A stretch of 33,581 nt of DNA from Gomphosphaeria aponina SAG 52.96 = DSM 107014 (GTDB taxonomy: Bacteria > Cyanobacteriota > Cyanobacteriia > Cyanobacteriales > Gomphosphaeriaceae), in assembly GCA_016903655.1 (NCBI GenBank), contig JADQBC010000031.1, forward strand, positions 1 to 33,581. The letters are read 5' to 3'. Under the pieces are notes generated by a model. It had not been told where the DNA came from, searched no databases, and saw nothing but the letters and a program-made list of their open reading frames with translations. A program made the translations under genes and the position numbers. Of the stretch, positions 1 to 9,708 are shown one piece after another. Each line of letters begins with the position of its first letter. Position 1 is the first letter of the stretch.

Positions 1-100
1 GTTCTGGTGGTAAAGCCAAAGCCATCATACTTTGACCGAGCCAAAACAGAACGCTGCTAACTAAACCCCATGTTGCGCTACGACGTAATATTGATTTCAT
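1..100 (-). CDS. 5' end of a secreted protein, partial
   Basis: Reading minus from an ATG at 100, an open frame runs off the window edge after 33 codons. It has a classical Sec signal peptide: a basic start (KSILRR), a hydrophobic stretch with two tryptophans, and an ALA-LP cleavage site near residue 30. An AAGG lies a few bases upstream of the ATG. Nothing of the mature protein is in the window, so its function cannot be given. The export signal is seen directly; calling it a real gene is an inference from the frame and signal quality. Confidence 0.6.
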   Translation of the reverse strand, partial: MKSILRRSATWGLVSSVLFWLGQSMMALALPPE

Positions 101-230
101 TATTGCCTACCTTAATTTATTTTTTATCTTCTGAGATTACACTCTCTGAGTATTTTATCCTTTGCCTTGATCAGGTTAGATCAACTCCTTCTTTTCCCTG
201 CTGAAGAATGTTTTTTCTTATTCTAACCAA

Positions 231-266
231 AGAGTCATCTCGCGGCCTGAGCTGGGAGATGACTCT
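231..266 (-). terminator. hairpin downstream of tRNA-Pro
   Basis: A perfect 11-bp inverted repeat pairs AGAGTCATCTC (231-241) with GAGATGACTCT (256-266) around a 14-base loop. It begins about 19 bases after the 3' end of the minus-strand tRNA. The minus-strand continuation is only moderately T-rich, so this is either a weak intrinsic terminator or a processing stem. Confidence 0.5.
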
Positions 267-284
267 AACTTTGATAACTTGCAA

Positions 285-358
285 TCGGGATGACAGGATT
301 TGAACCTGCGACATCCTGCTCCCAAAGCAGGCGCGCTACCAAGCTGCGCTACATCCCG
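285..358 (-). tRNA. tRNA-Pro (anticodon UGG)
   Basis: Read on minus, the sequence folds as a complete cloverleaf. The acceptor CGGGATG pairs with CATCCCG, the D arm contains AGCTTGGTAG, the anticodon stem CCTGC/GCAGG encloses TTTGGGA with UGG at the centre, and the T arm contains GGTTCGAATCC. The discriminator base is A. The three following bases are TTG, so CCA is not encoded and must be added post-transcriptionally. The gene lies 51 bases beyond the GNAT stop on the same strand. Confidence 0.97.
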
Positions 359-409
359 TTTCTTTCCTTCTCTAGTCTAACATCATTTTTCCATTTTTGC
401 CATAAAAAT

Positions 410-940
410 TTAATCTGGATACCAAAACATTCCTTTTATGCCTTCTGGATCTTGCATAAACCCTAATTGGCGATAGAACTCTACCACCTGGGGATCCGCA
501 AACAAAGTAATATTACTTATATCGCTATTTCTCAGTTTTTTGATGGTATATTTCATCAACGCCTTTCCCAGACCCTTGTTTTGAAACTTAGGGTTTACTA
601 CCACATCCCAGATAGTGGCGTTGAAAGCATGATCTGAAGTTGCGCGGGCAAAACCGATTAACCTTTTTTTATTCCCCTTAACTTCCCACATAGATACTAA
701 CAGAAAACTGTTTTCTAGGGCTTTTTTCACTTTGCGCAGGGGGCGACGTGCCCAACCCACAGCATCACACAGTTCTTCTAGTTCGTACAGATCTATTTCT
801 CGCTGGGTGCTAAAAAATATGCGCGACTGATTGGCGCGAGCGCTGGTCATTTCTAACATCTCGCCCTCGAACTGTTTTTGCTTTGAGGTTGCCACCCCCT
901 CAGTATTATAATTGTTAAACAATCTTTTCCAGAAGACCAT
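410..940 (-). CDS. GNAT-family N-acetyltransferase, cyanobacterial/plastid NSI (SNAT)-like
   Basis: The 176-residue protein is a single GNAT domain. The acetyl-CoA binding motif A is visible as QNKGLGKAL at residues 120-128, preceded by the beta-4 strand [10 protein letters not shown]. The C-terminal motif B is [13 protein letters not shown] (149-161), with the usual general-acid tyrosine position at Y156. The overall pattern (conserved GWARRP near 62, FARATSD near 97, ending GMFWYPD) resembles cyanobacterial and plastid acetyltransferases of the NSI/serotonin N-acetyltransferase group, which acetylate arylalkylamines or protein lysines. The true substrate here is not shown by sequence. The first 38 residues look poorly conserved, so a later start (for example M28) is possible. 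It sits directly before tRNA-Pro on the same strand. Confidence 0.85.
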   Translation of the reverse strand: MVFWKRLFNNYNTEGVATSKQKQFEGEMLEMTSARANQSRIFFSTQREIDLYELEELCDAVGWARRPLRKVKKALENSFLLVSMWEVKGNKKRLIGFARATSDHAFNATIWDVVVNPKFQNKGLGKALMKYTIKKLRNSDISNITLFADPQVVEFYRQLGFMQDPEGIKGMFWYPD

Positions 941-1276
941 CTTATTGAATTTTTATTCCAGGCGTTGCCAATCCAGTCAAAATTATTGCAGCTTTTAAGA
1001 AAAAGTTTGATAAAAATAATAGAGGAACGCTTTTTGAGACTGGGATTAATTGTTTTTCTTGAATTTCCCTGGGATTTCTGCCCATCTTTTCCCTTCCCCT
1101 GGTTGATTACGTCAAGTTAAATAAGGTTAACACGGCTGCCAAAAAAAATAATAGCATAACTCTCAACTCTAACCAAAGGATCTGGATGGATTTGACTGAC
1201 ACTTTTTCGGTTAGACTGGAATTTGAAAGATATTTTTTTGGGCTCACTAGCAGTTCGGGTGAAATTAAGAGTTGAT
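941..1276. other. intergenic region between divergent genes
   Basis: This AT-rich spacer separates the minus-strand GNAT from the plus-strand hydrolase and must hold both promoters. I see no hairpin, repeat or credible small ORF. A TTG codon at 1223 opens the downstream frame 18 codons early, but it has no Shine-Dalgarno. Confidence 0.5.
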
Positions 1277-2197
1277 ATGCCAACCATAGATATTCGGGGA
1301 GTGCCTCACGCTTACGAGCTAACTCCTTCTTCTACTAATTCATCTTCTCCATACTTGATTTTTATTCATGGCTGGCTCTTAAGCCGTAAATATTGGCAAC
1401 CTCTGATTGAGGAGTTAGCAACGGATTATCCTTGCTTGATTTACGATTTACGGGGATTTGGGGATTCTCAAGGAGTATCCCTCCATACTGCGAGTCAAAC
1501 TGAGATGGAGGCAGAATATACTTTGGCTGCTTATGGGAATGATTTGAGTATGCTGCTTTCTCAGTTGAATATTGAAACAGCTTGGTTAATTGGTCATTCT
1601 TTTGGGGGCAGTGTTGCTCTGTGGGCAGCGGATTTGTGTTCTGAAAGGGTTAAGGGGGTAATTTGTTTAAATGCTGGTGGGGGGATTTATCTCAAGGAAG
1701 AGTTTGAACGTTTTCGGAATTTTGGCCTGCAGCTAATTAAACGCAGACCTGCTTGGTTGCTCTATGTGCCAGGGATTGATTGGCTATTTGCTCGGACAAT
1801 GGTGACTCGTCATTTGGATCTTTCTTGGGGTCGCCAACGGGTGATTGATTTTCTTAAGGCTGATGAAGAGGCAGCTAGAGGTTCTTTGCTCAATTCGACT
1901 ACGGAAGCTGAAGTGCATCTTTTGCCCCAAATTGTTGCTCGACTTCGGCAACCAGTTTATTTCCTGGCTGGGATGCAAGATAAGGTGATGGAACCTAAAT
2001 ATGTCCACCATTTAGCTAGTTTTCATCAGCTTTTTTCCGATAATGCTCAGAATGTGATTGAGATTCCTGATTGTGGGCATTTGTCTATGCTCGAGCAACC
2101 TGAGTTAGTCTGTGCTAAGATTTCTGTGCTCCTTAAGAAGCCAGAATCTGATGATGCTGGTTCAAATTCAACCAACTCTGGCAATTATTTCTCTTGA
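1277..2197 (+). CDS. alpha/beta hydrolase fold protein
   Basis: The 306-residue protein has a full alpha/beta-hydrolase core. HGW at 31-33 follows the third strand and forms the oxyanion region. The nucleophile elbow is GHSFGG with Ser108, the acid is Asp235 in GMQDKVMEP, and the base is His268 in DCGHLSM. The cap region (about 135-215) is helical. The ORF also has an in-frame TTG at 1223. I prefer the ATG at 1277 because the family-like sequence begins there and AAGAG lies 7 bases upstream. The last 20 residues are Ser/Asn-rich and probably disordered. There is no signal peptide, so it is cytosolic. The substrate is unknown; esterase, lipase-like or C-C hydrolase roles are all possible. Confidence 0.85.
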   Translation: MPTIDIRGVPHAYELTPSSTNSSSPYLIFIHGWLLSRKYWQPLIEELATDYPCLIYDLRGFGDSQGVSLHTASQTEMEAEYTLAAYGNDLSMLLSQLNIETAWLIGHSFGGSVALWAADLCSERVKGVICLNAGGGIYLKEEFERFRNFGLQLIKRRPAWLLYVPGIDWLFARTMVTRHLDLSWGRQRVIDFLKADEEAARGSLLNSTTEAEVHLLPQIVARLRQPVYFLAGMQDKVMEPKYVHHLASFHQLFSDNAQNVIEIPDCGHLSMLEQPELVCAKISVLLKKPESDDAGSNSTNSGNYFS

Positions 2198-2241
2198 TGT
2201 GTCATAATGAAAAAGGTGTTCCGCAAACAACTTGAGCCACA

Positions 2242-2418
2242 ATGTTAAAATTGATTCGTTCTTATCTGTTCTCGACTCTCTATTTAGCTCCAATTATAGG
2301 GATTGATATTTTTGATGAGGAAATTCAGCTACAAAACAAAGACGAAAAGAACTTGTTGGCTCTGAATTTAGAGAAGTTTAGTGAGCTTTTTGAGGATGTC
2401 CTGATGATAAACTTTTGA
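2242..2418 (+). CDS. possible 58-residue ORF, unrecognised
   Basis: An ATG-started frame of 58 codons lies between the hydrolase and the next gene. It begins with a hydrophobic stretch (LIRSYLFSTLYLAPIIG) and continues as an acidic amphipathic helix. There is no clear ribosome binding site, and its stop codon falls inside the hairpin at 2414-2439. It may be a small membrane peptide or chance. I do not recognise it. Confidence 0.25.
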   Translation: MLKLIRSYLFSTLYLAPIIGIDIFDEEIQLQNKDEKNLLALNLEKFSELFEDVLMINF

Positions 2419-2439
2419 GGAGTTAAGAGTCTCCTCAAA
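2414..2439 (+). promoter_or_regulatory. hairpin and possible -10 upstream of the small conserved gene
   Basis: TTTGAGGAG (2414-2422) and CTCCTCAAA (2431-2439) form a perfect 9-bp stem with an 8-base loop. There is no following T tract, so it is not a standard terminator. A TATACT hexamer follows at 2445-2450, about 60 bases before the ATG at 2512, and could be the -10 of that gene. No good -35 is visible, and the hairpin would overlap that position. Confidence 0.35.
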
Positions 2440-2511
2440 CAAGCTATACTCTTGAAAAAAAAAACTGCAATAGTAAAAGAAAAGAAGATTTACCTGGATA
2501 AGGAGAAAAAA

Positions 2512-2826
2512 ATGCTACACCGCAAGATTTATCAAATGTCCACAGATGGTCGTGAAGTTTCTGTTTTCTTGCGGGATCAGCAACGCTGGATCGAAGACGC
2601 TCGCATTGTTGCTCTCGAAGGGGATCTGGTGACCATTCGTTATGAAACTGAAGATGAGGAAGAAGTTTGTTCCTGGGAGGAAATTGTTCGTTTGGAAAGT
2701 ATTGGCTCGATTACTCAAAAAATAGCTTCTGTTTCTCGCATTAATTCTGAAATTTTTGTGGCTGATGATTGTCCAGAAGCAGAACAAATTTATCCTAAAT
2801 ATCCCGATTTTAATAGTGACCAATGA
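2512..2826 (+). CDS. small conserved cyanobacterial protein (DUF6679-like)
   Basis: The start is fixed at the ATG at 2512 by a strong Shine-Dalgarno (AAGGAG, 2500-2505). The in-frame TTG at 2452 lies in an A-rich leader and is less likely. The 104-residue product begins MLHRKIYQMSTDGREVSVF and reads as a small beta-barrel: strands RWIEDARIVAL and DLVTIRYETEDEE are followed by the acidic, tryptophan-containing segment VCSWEEIVRLE. The layout resembles small cyanobacterial proteins I associate with DUF6679, from memory and without a search. No function is known to me. No signal peptide or membrane segment is present. The gene converges with the beta-CASP gene across a long inverted repeat. Confidence 0.75.
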   Translation: MLHRKIYQMSTDGREVSVFLRDQQRWIEDARIVALEGDLVTIRYETEDEEEVCSWEEIVRLESIGSITQKIASVSRINSEIFVADDCPEAEQIYPKYPDFNSDQ

Positions 2827-2861
2827 TCTCTTCATTGGGGTTGACTGCACCAAGAAGTAGG

Positions 2862-2963
2862 GCAATTCTCATTTTAAGATTTCCTGAAAAACCTAGGTAT
2901 TAATTTACATGGATAATTCAGAAAAATTAAATTGGGTAAAACAGGTTTTAAAATGAGAATTGC
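2862..2963. repeat. 16-bp perfect inverted repeat in the convergent spacer
   Basis: The 16-mer at 2862-2877 (GCAATTCTCATTTTAA) is matched exactly in reverse complement at 2948-2963, with G-U or A-U pairs extending it a few more positions. The intervening 70 bases are AT-rich and carry no ORF. It lies between two convergent genes, so it could be a bidirectional terminator or the ends of a very small degenerate mobile element. Confidence 0.6.
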
Positions 2964-2972
2964 TTTTAAAGG

Positions 2973-2988
2973 CAAGGCGATCGCCTTG
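2973..2988. terminator. HIP1-centred 16-bp palindrome at the end of the beta-CASP gene
   Basis: CAAGGCGATCGCCTTG is a perfect palindrome with the HIP1 octamer at its centre, ending 5 bases beyond the minus-strand stop at 2993. It could form a hairpin in the 3' end of that transcript. The minus-strand continuation contains CTTTAAAAGC rather than a clean T run. Confidence 0.4.
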
Positions 2989-2992
2989 ATAA

Positions 2993-4621
2993 TTATGGCT
3001 CATTGTTTTCTCTGGGTTCAAAAACTGGACAATAGCCTTCTGGGGTTACTTGAAAACCATAAAGCGGTGATGCTTGATGCCAACAACGTTGATTTTGATA
3101 GTACAAACAAGTGTTACAGCAATCGATGTCTGTTGGCATTCTGTCATTGGTTTTATTCTGTAATTCTCTTTGGGATAAACCGCGAATTACCAGTTCTTCT
3201 CCTTGCCAACGTGCTTCAATTAACCCTGTATCAGCAAAGTTATTCCAGCGGGGATCTTTGTTGATGGTATCAGGTAAAGTTATACTCACAAAAGCTCCGA
3301 TTTCATTTAATTCTCCTTCATAGGCGCTTTGTTGTGGTGCTTCTGGTTGAATGAATTTATCGCCAATGGGCAGTTCTACCAGCGTGAGCGCTGCGGGTGA
3401 GTGTATTTGATAACGGTTGTGTAATTCTTCTAAGTTGGTTAAATCGGCGAGATAGGTGGGGGAAGCGTGAAAAAAAATTATGTGCTGGGGACGCAAATTA
3501 TGAATCAGTTGGGTGGTATTGCGCCCATCACTGTGTTCTGAAAGTAGATAGGTTTCAAAAATAATTTGGGGAGAATTTTCTATTTCTGGGTTGATAAAAT
3601 TTCTGGGATGTTGGGGGACTAATATTAACCAAGATCCCAAGTCCTGATGGCAATATTCTCTTAAGTCTGCTGTGTAATCTGTAATTACGATACAGGGTGA
3701 TTGACCCAGGTTTTGTTTTTGTTGTTCGGTTAGCCGCCCCATTCGGGGACATACTTTTTGATCCCAAAAAAGTGGTTGATGTTTGGCAAAGTTTTGCACT
3801 GAGGGGGGAAATTGGGACAGGATTTCTAAATAAGTATCACAAGCTACTGCAATACTGCCATCTACCCAAATATCTAGGTCACGACCTGTAAACTGGTGGT
3901 GAGAACGGAGTAGTTTGAGGATTTCTTGACCGTTACCTAGTGTTGGTACTGGTAGAAGAATGTTCTGTTGACGGGCGATCGCTTCTTTGATCCTCGTCAC
4001 CAGTTGTTTTTCTTGTTGGCGGCGATGGGGATGTCTCGCACTTCCATAACTTCCTTCTATTATTAATACATCTGGGGCTAATCCCCGCAATGTTTCTAGG
4101 GATAATCCTTCTACTAGCTGAAAGTTTGATAAGCAAAAGTCCCCTGTATATAAAATTTTGTATGTGCGTTTTCCTGTTTGATAGTGAAATACTAGACAGG
4201 CTGCTCCTGGTAAATGTCCTGCGGGAAATAATTCTACACTGAGGTCATTTTCTAATTTTATTCGCTGACTCCAGGGTAAACTTTGACAAAATTGAGGAAT
4301 TTCTGCTGCATTTCGCTCTAACCAATTTAATGGTAATAATTTTACTGTTACTTCGCTGGCGTAAATTGGTATTTGGGGAAATGCTTCATGTAATGCTAAT
4401 AAACCTTGTGCATGGTCTGAATGGGCATGACTACAAAATACCATGTCCGCTGGGGGATGACTCTCACTCAAAAGGGTTTCTATGTCTGCTAAACCGCAGT
4501 CGAGGAGAATGCGATACTTTCCTAATTTTAGCAACAAGCATACTCCCTCAGTGCTATGACCGACACTGTAGGGAAAACAGGATAAGTGATTGGGATTTTC
4601 AACTGATGCTAGACGACTCAT
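2993..4621 (-). CDS. beta-CASP metallo-beta-lactamase-fold nuclease-like protein
   Basis: The 542-residue protein has the metallo-beta-lactamase signature HAHSDH at 65-70, a third metal histidine at H136 (AGHLPGA), the bridging aspartate D161 (LYTGDF), and the late histidines H363 (SEHSDG) and H385 (FFHASP) of beta-CASP/RMMBL proteins. The middle section (about 190-350) is the beta-CASP insert. This family includes RNase J, CPSF-73 and archaeal RNA nucleases, so an RNA-processing exo- or endonuclease is likely. Unusually, the last 45 residues hold a cysteine cluster (C501, C502, C505, C513, C531) with aromatic residues, suggesting a Zn or Fe-S site. It is a separate family from RNase J, which lacks this tail. 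No signal peptide is present. Confidence 0.8.
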   Translation of the reverse strand: MSRLASVENPNHLSCFPYSVGHSTEGVCLLLKLGKYRILLDCGLADIETLLSESHPPADMVFCSHAHSDHAQGLLALHEAFPQIPIYASEVTVKLLPLNWLERNAAEIPQFCQSLPWSQRIKLENDLSVELFPAGHLPGAACLVFHYQTGKRTYKILYTGDFCLSNFQLVEGLSLETLRGLAPDVLIIEGSYGSARHPHRRQQEKQLVTRIKEAIARQQNILLPVPTLGNGQEILKLLRSHHQFTGRDLDIWVDGSIAVACDTYLEILSQFPPSVQNFAKHQPLFWDQKVCPRMGRLTEQQKQNLGQSPCIVITDYTADLREYCHQDLGSWLILVPQHPRNFINPEIENSPQIIFETYLLSEHSDGRNTTQLIHNLRPQHIIFFHASPTYLADLTNLEELHNRYQIHSPAALTLVELPIGDKFIQPEAPQQSAYEGELNEIGAFVSITLPDTINKDPRWNNFADTGLIEARWQGEELVIRGLSQRELQNKTNDRMPTDIDCCNTCLYYQNQRCWHQASPLYGFQVTPEGYCPVFEPRENNEP

Positions 4622-4796
4622 GCTTTCACTTTTACTGACATCCTGCTACTTTTTTCTCATCTTAAATCAAGTAGGGGCGAGCTCACTCAGCCCCACCGAA
4701 GGCGTTGCTGAATTGTCCAATGAAACCTTAAAGTTGCGGAGTTGGGAGAGGGTTTGAGTTTGGTTAGTAGTTTTGTAAATATATATTTCATAACTC

Positions 4797-4817
4797 AAAA
4801 AACCCAACGCCCCTGGG
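4797..4817 (-). terminator. weak terminator candidate after the 40-residue gene
   Basis: On minus, CCCAGGGGCGTTGGG is followed at once by six T residues. The stem is only about 4 bp, so this is a weak candidate. It lies 32 bases after the stop of the small membrane protein gene and before the beta-CASP gene. Confidence 0.3.
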
Positions 4818-4848
4818 AAAAATCCCTCCCTTACACCAAGCAACAGGT

Positions 4849-4971
4849 TTAGTGTGCTGAACCGTTTCCGTGATAGTTATCTGAGTCGTAAAATCCGTTT
4901 CTAGTGGCAAAGAATAAAGATGAGACGATAAATAAACCTGTTAACACTACCATTACCAGTTTTACATCCAT
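4849..4971 (-). CDS. 40-residue single-span membrane protein
   Basis: An ATG at 4971 opens a 40-codon frame preceded by an excellent Shine-Dalgarno (GGAGG with 8 bases before the ATG). Residues 4-22 form one hydrophobic helix (KLVMVVLTGLFIVSSLFF). The tail is polar and patterned (RNGFYDSDNYHGNGSAH), with repeated Asn, Gly and Tyr. Size, one span and a short soluble tail are typical of the small subunits of cyanobacterial photosynthetic or NDH complexes, but it matches none of PsbM, PsbN, PsbT, PsbX, PetL, PetM, PetN, PsaI or PsaJ as I know them. The role is therefore open. It stands alone with about 560 bases of non-coding DNA upstream. Confidence 0.8.
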   Translation of the reverse strand: MDVKLVMVVLTGLFIVSSLFFATRNGFYDSDNYHGNGSAH

Positions 4972-5531
4972 GATTTTTTTCCTCCAGGCAAAATCTCTTT
5001 TATTATACCTAAAACAATTCGAGGGAGAGATAGCCGTGGCTTAATGATATTTTTTGTCAAAAATTTAAATTCAGCAAAATCCAGGTAAGTTACTCTCAGT
5101 TACAAAAATTTAGCAGGAACACCAGGACAGCAAACTATTAAGTCAGTAGTAGAGGCGGTTAAAGCCTATAATAAACTTTTACCGATGTGGTTTAAAAAAG
5201 AGTTACCGCATTTACCTAAAATTACAAATTACAGAAGAAAAAATGGCCTATATCAAGTTATTACAGGCAATTAGGCGATCGCTTACCCTTTTCCCCTTTC
5301 TTTCTGTTTGGGTTTAACCTACAAAAAAAATATTTCTGAAAACTCTTGACAAAGATAACCCTTGTATGTTAGCCTGATAATGGGAAAAGATGCCGCCCAT
5401 ATATATAGCAATAAAGTTTCAAATAAACATAGAACCTCCAACCCCCTGAGAATTTTTTTGCTTTTTCCCTCATCTAGTACAAAGATTTTTTTGATAGTTT
5501 TTTTTCTTGGGGAACGGAAAAATCTTGGCTT
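4972..5531. other. long intergenic region with a gene relic
   Basis: Apart from the relic at 5089-5274, this stretch holds the Shine-Dalgarno and promoter of the 40-residue gene, a HIP1 site at 5275, and AT-rich sequence downstream of pyrG. A TTGACA (5346-5351) has no -10 at the right distance, and no plus-strand gene follows. I see no clear terminator for pyrG. Confidence 0.4.
5089..5274 (+). pseudogene. relic ORF without a start, unidentified
   Basis: A 61-codon frame runs between stops at 5086 and 5272 without an early start codon. Its translation looks protein-like: TPGQQTIKSVVEAVKAYNKL, then LPMWFKKELPHLPKI and NYRRKNGLYQVITGN. Composition and periodicity suggest a helix followed by basic strands, as in the C-terminus of a real protein. 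I do not recognise the family. The only internal ATG is 32 codons in and lacks a Shine-Dalgarno. Confidence 0.35.
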
Positions 5532-7809
<2,278 letters not shown>

Positions 7810-7813
7810 ATTG

Positions 7814-8485
7814 CTAATTTTCCCATCTTTGTTGCAAGTTTTCGAGTATATCAAAGAAATTCTCCCAGGGGAGATAGGGTTTGTTTGCTGTTGTGAGATC
7901 TTCTTGGAGGCGATCGCGGGCAAATACTAGATCTGCTTTCATTGCCATATTAACATCGGTTATAGAGTCGCCGATGGCTATTTTTTCTGTTGCGGGATAT
8001 TTGGCCATCACTAATACTTTGGCTACTAATTCTGTGTCTGCTTCAAACTGTGAACTTACTTTTAAATATGCTCCACTGGTGTCTATTTCCACTGCGGAAA
8101 TTGAAGTGACTTTTTCCCTTAAACCTTCACGGTTTAAGACTCTTTCTACCATGTCTTTTAAGCCCCCAGAAATTACCACAAAGGGTATTTGTTGGCTTTG
8201 GAGATAGTCCATTAATTCTTTTAAACCTGGGCGAATGGGTTTATCATCGCTATATGCCATAATTTCTGGATATAGTTTTGCGGGGATGGATTCTAGCATT
8301 TGCCTTACTCCTACTCTTAAAGTGAGGGTTTTGGCATATAATTGGGGCATGATTTCTTTGGCTAATTCTGGGGTAAATTCTTTGAGCATGTCTGCAAAGG
8401 TTTCTACTGCGGTAATTGTGCCATCGAAGTCACAGAAAACTACTTTTTCTGCTTGTTGTTTGCTGGGAGGAATATTTTGCGGCAT
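7814..8485 (-). CDS. mtnX: 2-hydroxy-3-keto-5-methylthiopentenyl-1-phosphate phosphatase
   Basis: MtnX removes the phosphate from the enol product of the RuBisCO-like enolase. The 223 residues form a HAD hydrolase: motif I is FCDFDGT near residues 17-23, with both catalytic aspartates; motif II is VVISGGLKD near 100; motif III/IV is GDSITDVNMA near 172. The cap segment, rich in helices, is inserted after motif I, as in MtnX and phosphoserine phosphatase relatives. It lies 55 bases after the enolase stop and 4 bases before mtnB, consistent with one transcript. Sequence alone could not exclude a phosphoserine phosphatase, but the neighbours decide. Confidence 0.9.
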   Translation of the reverse strand: MPQNIPPSKQQAEKVVFCDFDGTITAVETFADMLKEFTPELAKEIMPQLYAKTLTLRVGVRQMLESIPAKLYPEIMAYSDDKPIRPGLKELMDYLQSQQIPFVVISGGLKDMVERVLNREGLREKVTSISAVEIDTSGAYLKVSSQFEADTELVAKVLVMAKYPATEKIAIGDSITDVNMAMKADLVFARDRLQEDLTTANKPYLPWENFFDILENLQQRWEN

Positions 8486-8540
8486 ATATTTATATTTAAA
8501 GACTTATTTTCTCACGGATAATTGTTAACTTTTAAACAGG

Positions 8541-9701
8541 TTAGCCCCATTTTTCTCTGGCCCGACGTAATGCTCCTGGTGGCAAATTTTCTAGCTCGAA
8601 GGAGTTACCTTGCTCTAGGGTTTCTAAGGCCTCAAAAAAGGCTTTTACCCCTGCTCCCCGGCCATCTGGATGCTCCATAATACCTGTCCCTGCATTGAGA
8701 ATTACTTCCGTCCCATAATCTGAGAGTACTTGAGGCACAATACCTGGATGAATGCCAGCGGAAGGCACAGGGAAAACATTACGCGATCGCAGAATATCCC
8801 TAATTTTTCTTTCCTCCGTTGGGGAAAAGGGCAAGCTACCATAGTGTGCAGGATACAATACAGCATCAGCGCCACCGTGAGCCATGAGAGTGCCTAAGAC
8901 GACAGAATAACTCAATCCTGTATGAGGGGCGGCACACATTGCGCCTGCAAAGGCGGGATGGGCAAAAATTGGGACATTAATAACGGGATCAGCGGCTAAG
9001 GCTTCTAAGACGGAAAAACCATAAGTTAGTACATTGAGTAATAGTGCATTTGCGCCTGCTTCCACCAGTAACCGCGCTTTGGCTAATAAAGTATCAGCAC
9101 GCCCTGTCACATTAACTGCATACAAAACTGTGCGCCCAGTTTTGGCTTTTACTGCTGCTTTCACCTGACGACAAACTGCAAGGCGATCGCCAGTTGGCGC
9201 TACATCTAGATCTGGGAGAATTTCATCATCTTTAATAATATCTAAACCTGCCATTGCTACTTCTGCCAAAATAGCACCATGATCGGCGGCGGATAAACCT
9301 AATGCTGGTTTAAAAATTGCCATAATTAAAGGGCGGTGAAATACTCCCAATTTCTCCCGAATGCCAGTAATGCCAAATTTGGGCTTTGTGCCGTAATTTT
9401 TTGGCAGTTGCACCCCCACTATTTTTCCTGCTCCTGCCATTGAGTATTTGCCAAATATCATGGTTAAAAGGCTGGCTAGGTCATTTTCCACATTTATTTC
9501 GGGAAAATAAATGGTAGCCGTACTATAGCCATCAGGGTCGGTAATAATTTTGCCTACTTCTCCTAAATGTTGTTTAAATTTACCTTCGAGATGAGCAAAA
9601 CGAGCATCCCAAGTACCTGCAGTTTGACCAATAGCAATGATATTTGCCTGTTTTTGGGGATCAATTTGGGGGGGGAAACGATATTCTACTTCAATAGTCA
9701 T
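8541..9701 (-). CDS. mtnW: RuBisCO-like protein, 2,3-diketo-5-methylthiopentyl-1-phosphate enolase
   Basis: This is a form IV RuBisCO-like protein of 386 residues. FKPALGLS (130-137) and the metal site IIKDDE (155-160) are retained, with K157 as the lysine expected to be carbamylated and D159/E160 as Mg ligands. HPAF and the glycine-rich phosphate loops follow in the C-terminal barrel. The loop-6 lysine segment of carboxylating RuBisCO (GKLEG type) is absent, so it should not fix CO2. In the family, such proteins tautomerise the diketone phosphate made by MtnB, and MtnX then dephosphorylates it. The adjacent mtnX and mtnB fit that split route rather than a fused MtnC. No good Shine-Dalgarno precedes the ATG. 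Confidence 0.92.
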   Translation of the reverse strand: MTIEVEYRFPPQIDPQKQANIIAIGQTAGTWDARFAHLEGKFKQHLGEVGKIITDPDGYSTATIYFPEINVENDLASLLTMIFGKYSMAGAGKIVGVQLPKNYGTKPKFGITGIREKLGVFHRPLIMAIFKPALGLSAADHGAILAEVAMAGLDIIKDDEILPDLDVAPTGDRLAVCRQVKAAVKAKTGRTVLYAVNVTGRADTLLAKARLLVEAGANALLLNVLTYGFSVLEALAADPVINVPIFAHPAFAGAMCAAPHTGLSYSVVLGTLMAHGGADAVLYPAHYGSLPFSPTEERKIRDILRSRNVFPVPSAGIHPGIVPQVLSDYGTEVILNAGTGIMEHPDGRGAGVKAFFEALETLEQGNSFELENLPPGALRRAREKWG

Positions 9702-9708
9702 ATTTTAG

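Noticed and set aside
2932-3264. 110-codon plus-strand ORF
   Set aside because: It overlaps the beta-CASP gene antisense over most of its length, has no Shine-Dalgarno, and its translation lacks domain-like patterns.
4673-4740. IS end near GGCGTTGCTGAATT
   Set aside because: The motif resembles ends of some cyanobacterial insertion sequences, but there is no partner end, target duplication or transposase fragment nearby.
5346-5381. Plus-strand promoter with TTGACA
   Set aside because: No -10 lies at 16-18 bases, and no plus-strand gene follows before the convergent pyrG.
8541-9701. True carboxylating RuBisCO large subunit
   Set aside because: The protein is about 390 residues, lacks the loop-6 catalytic lysine segment, and is surrounded by methionine-salvage genes.
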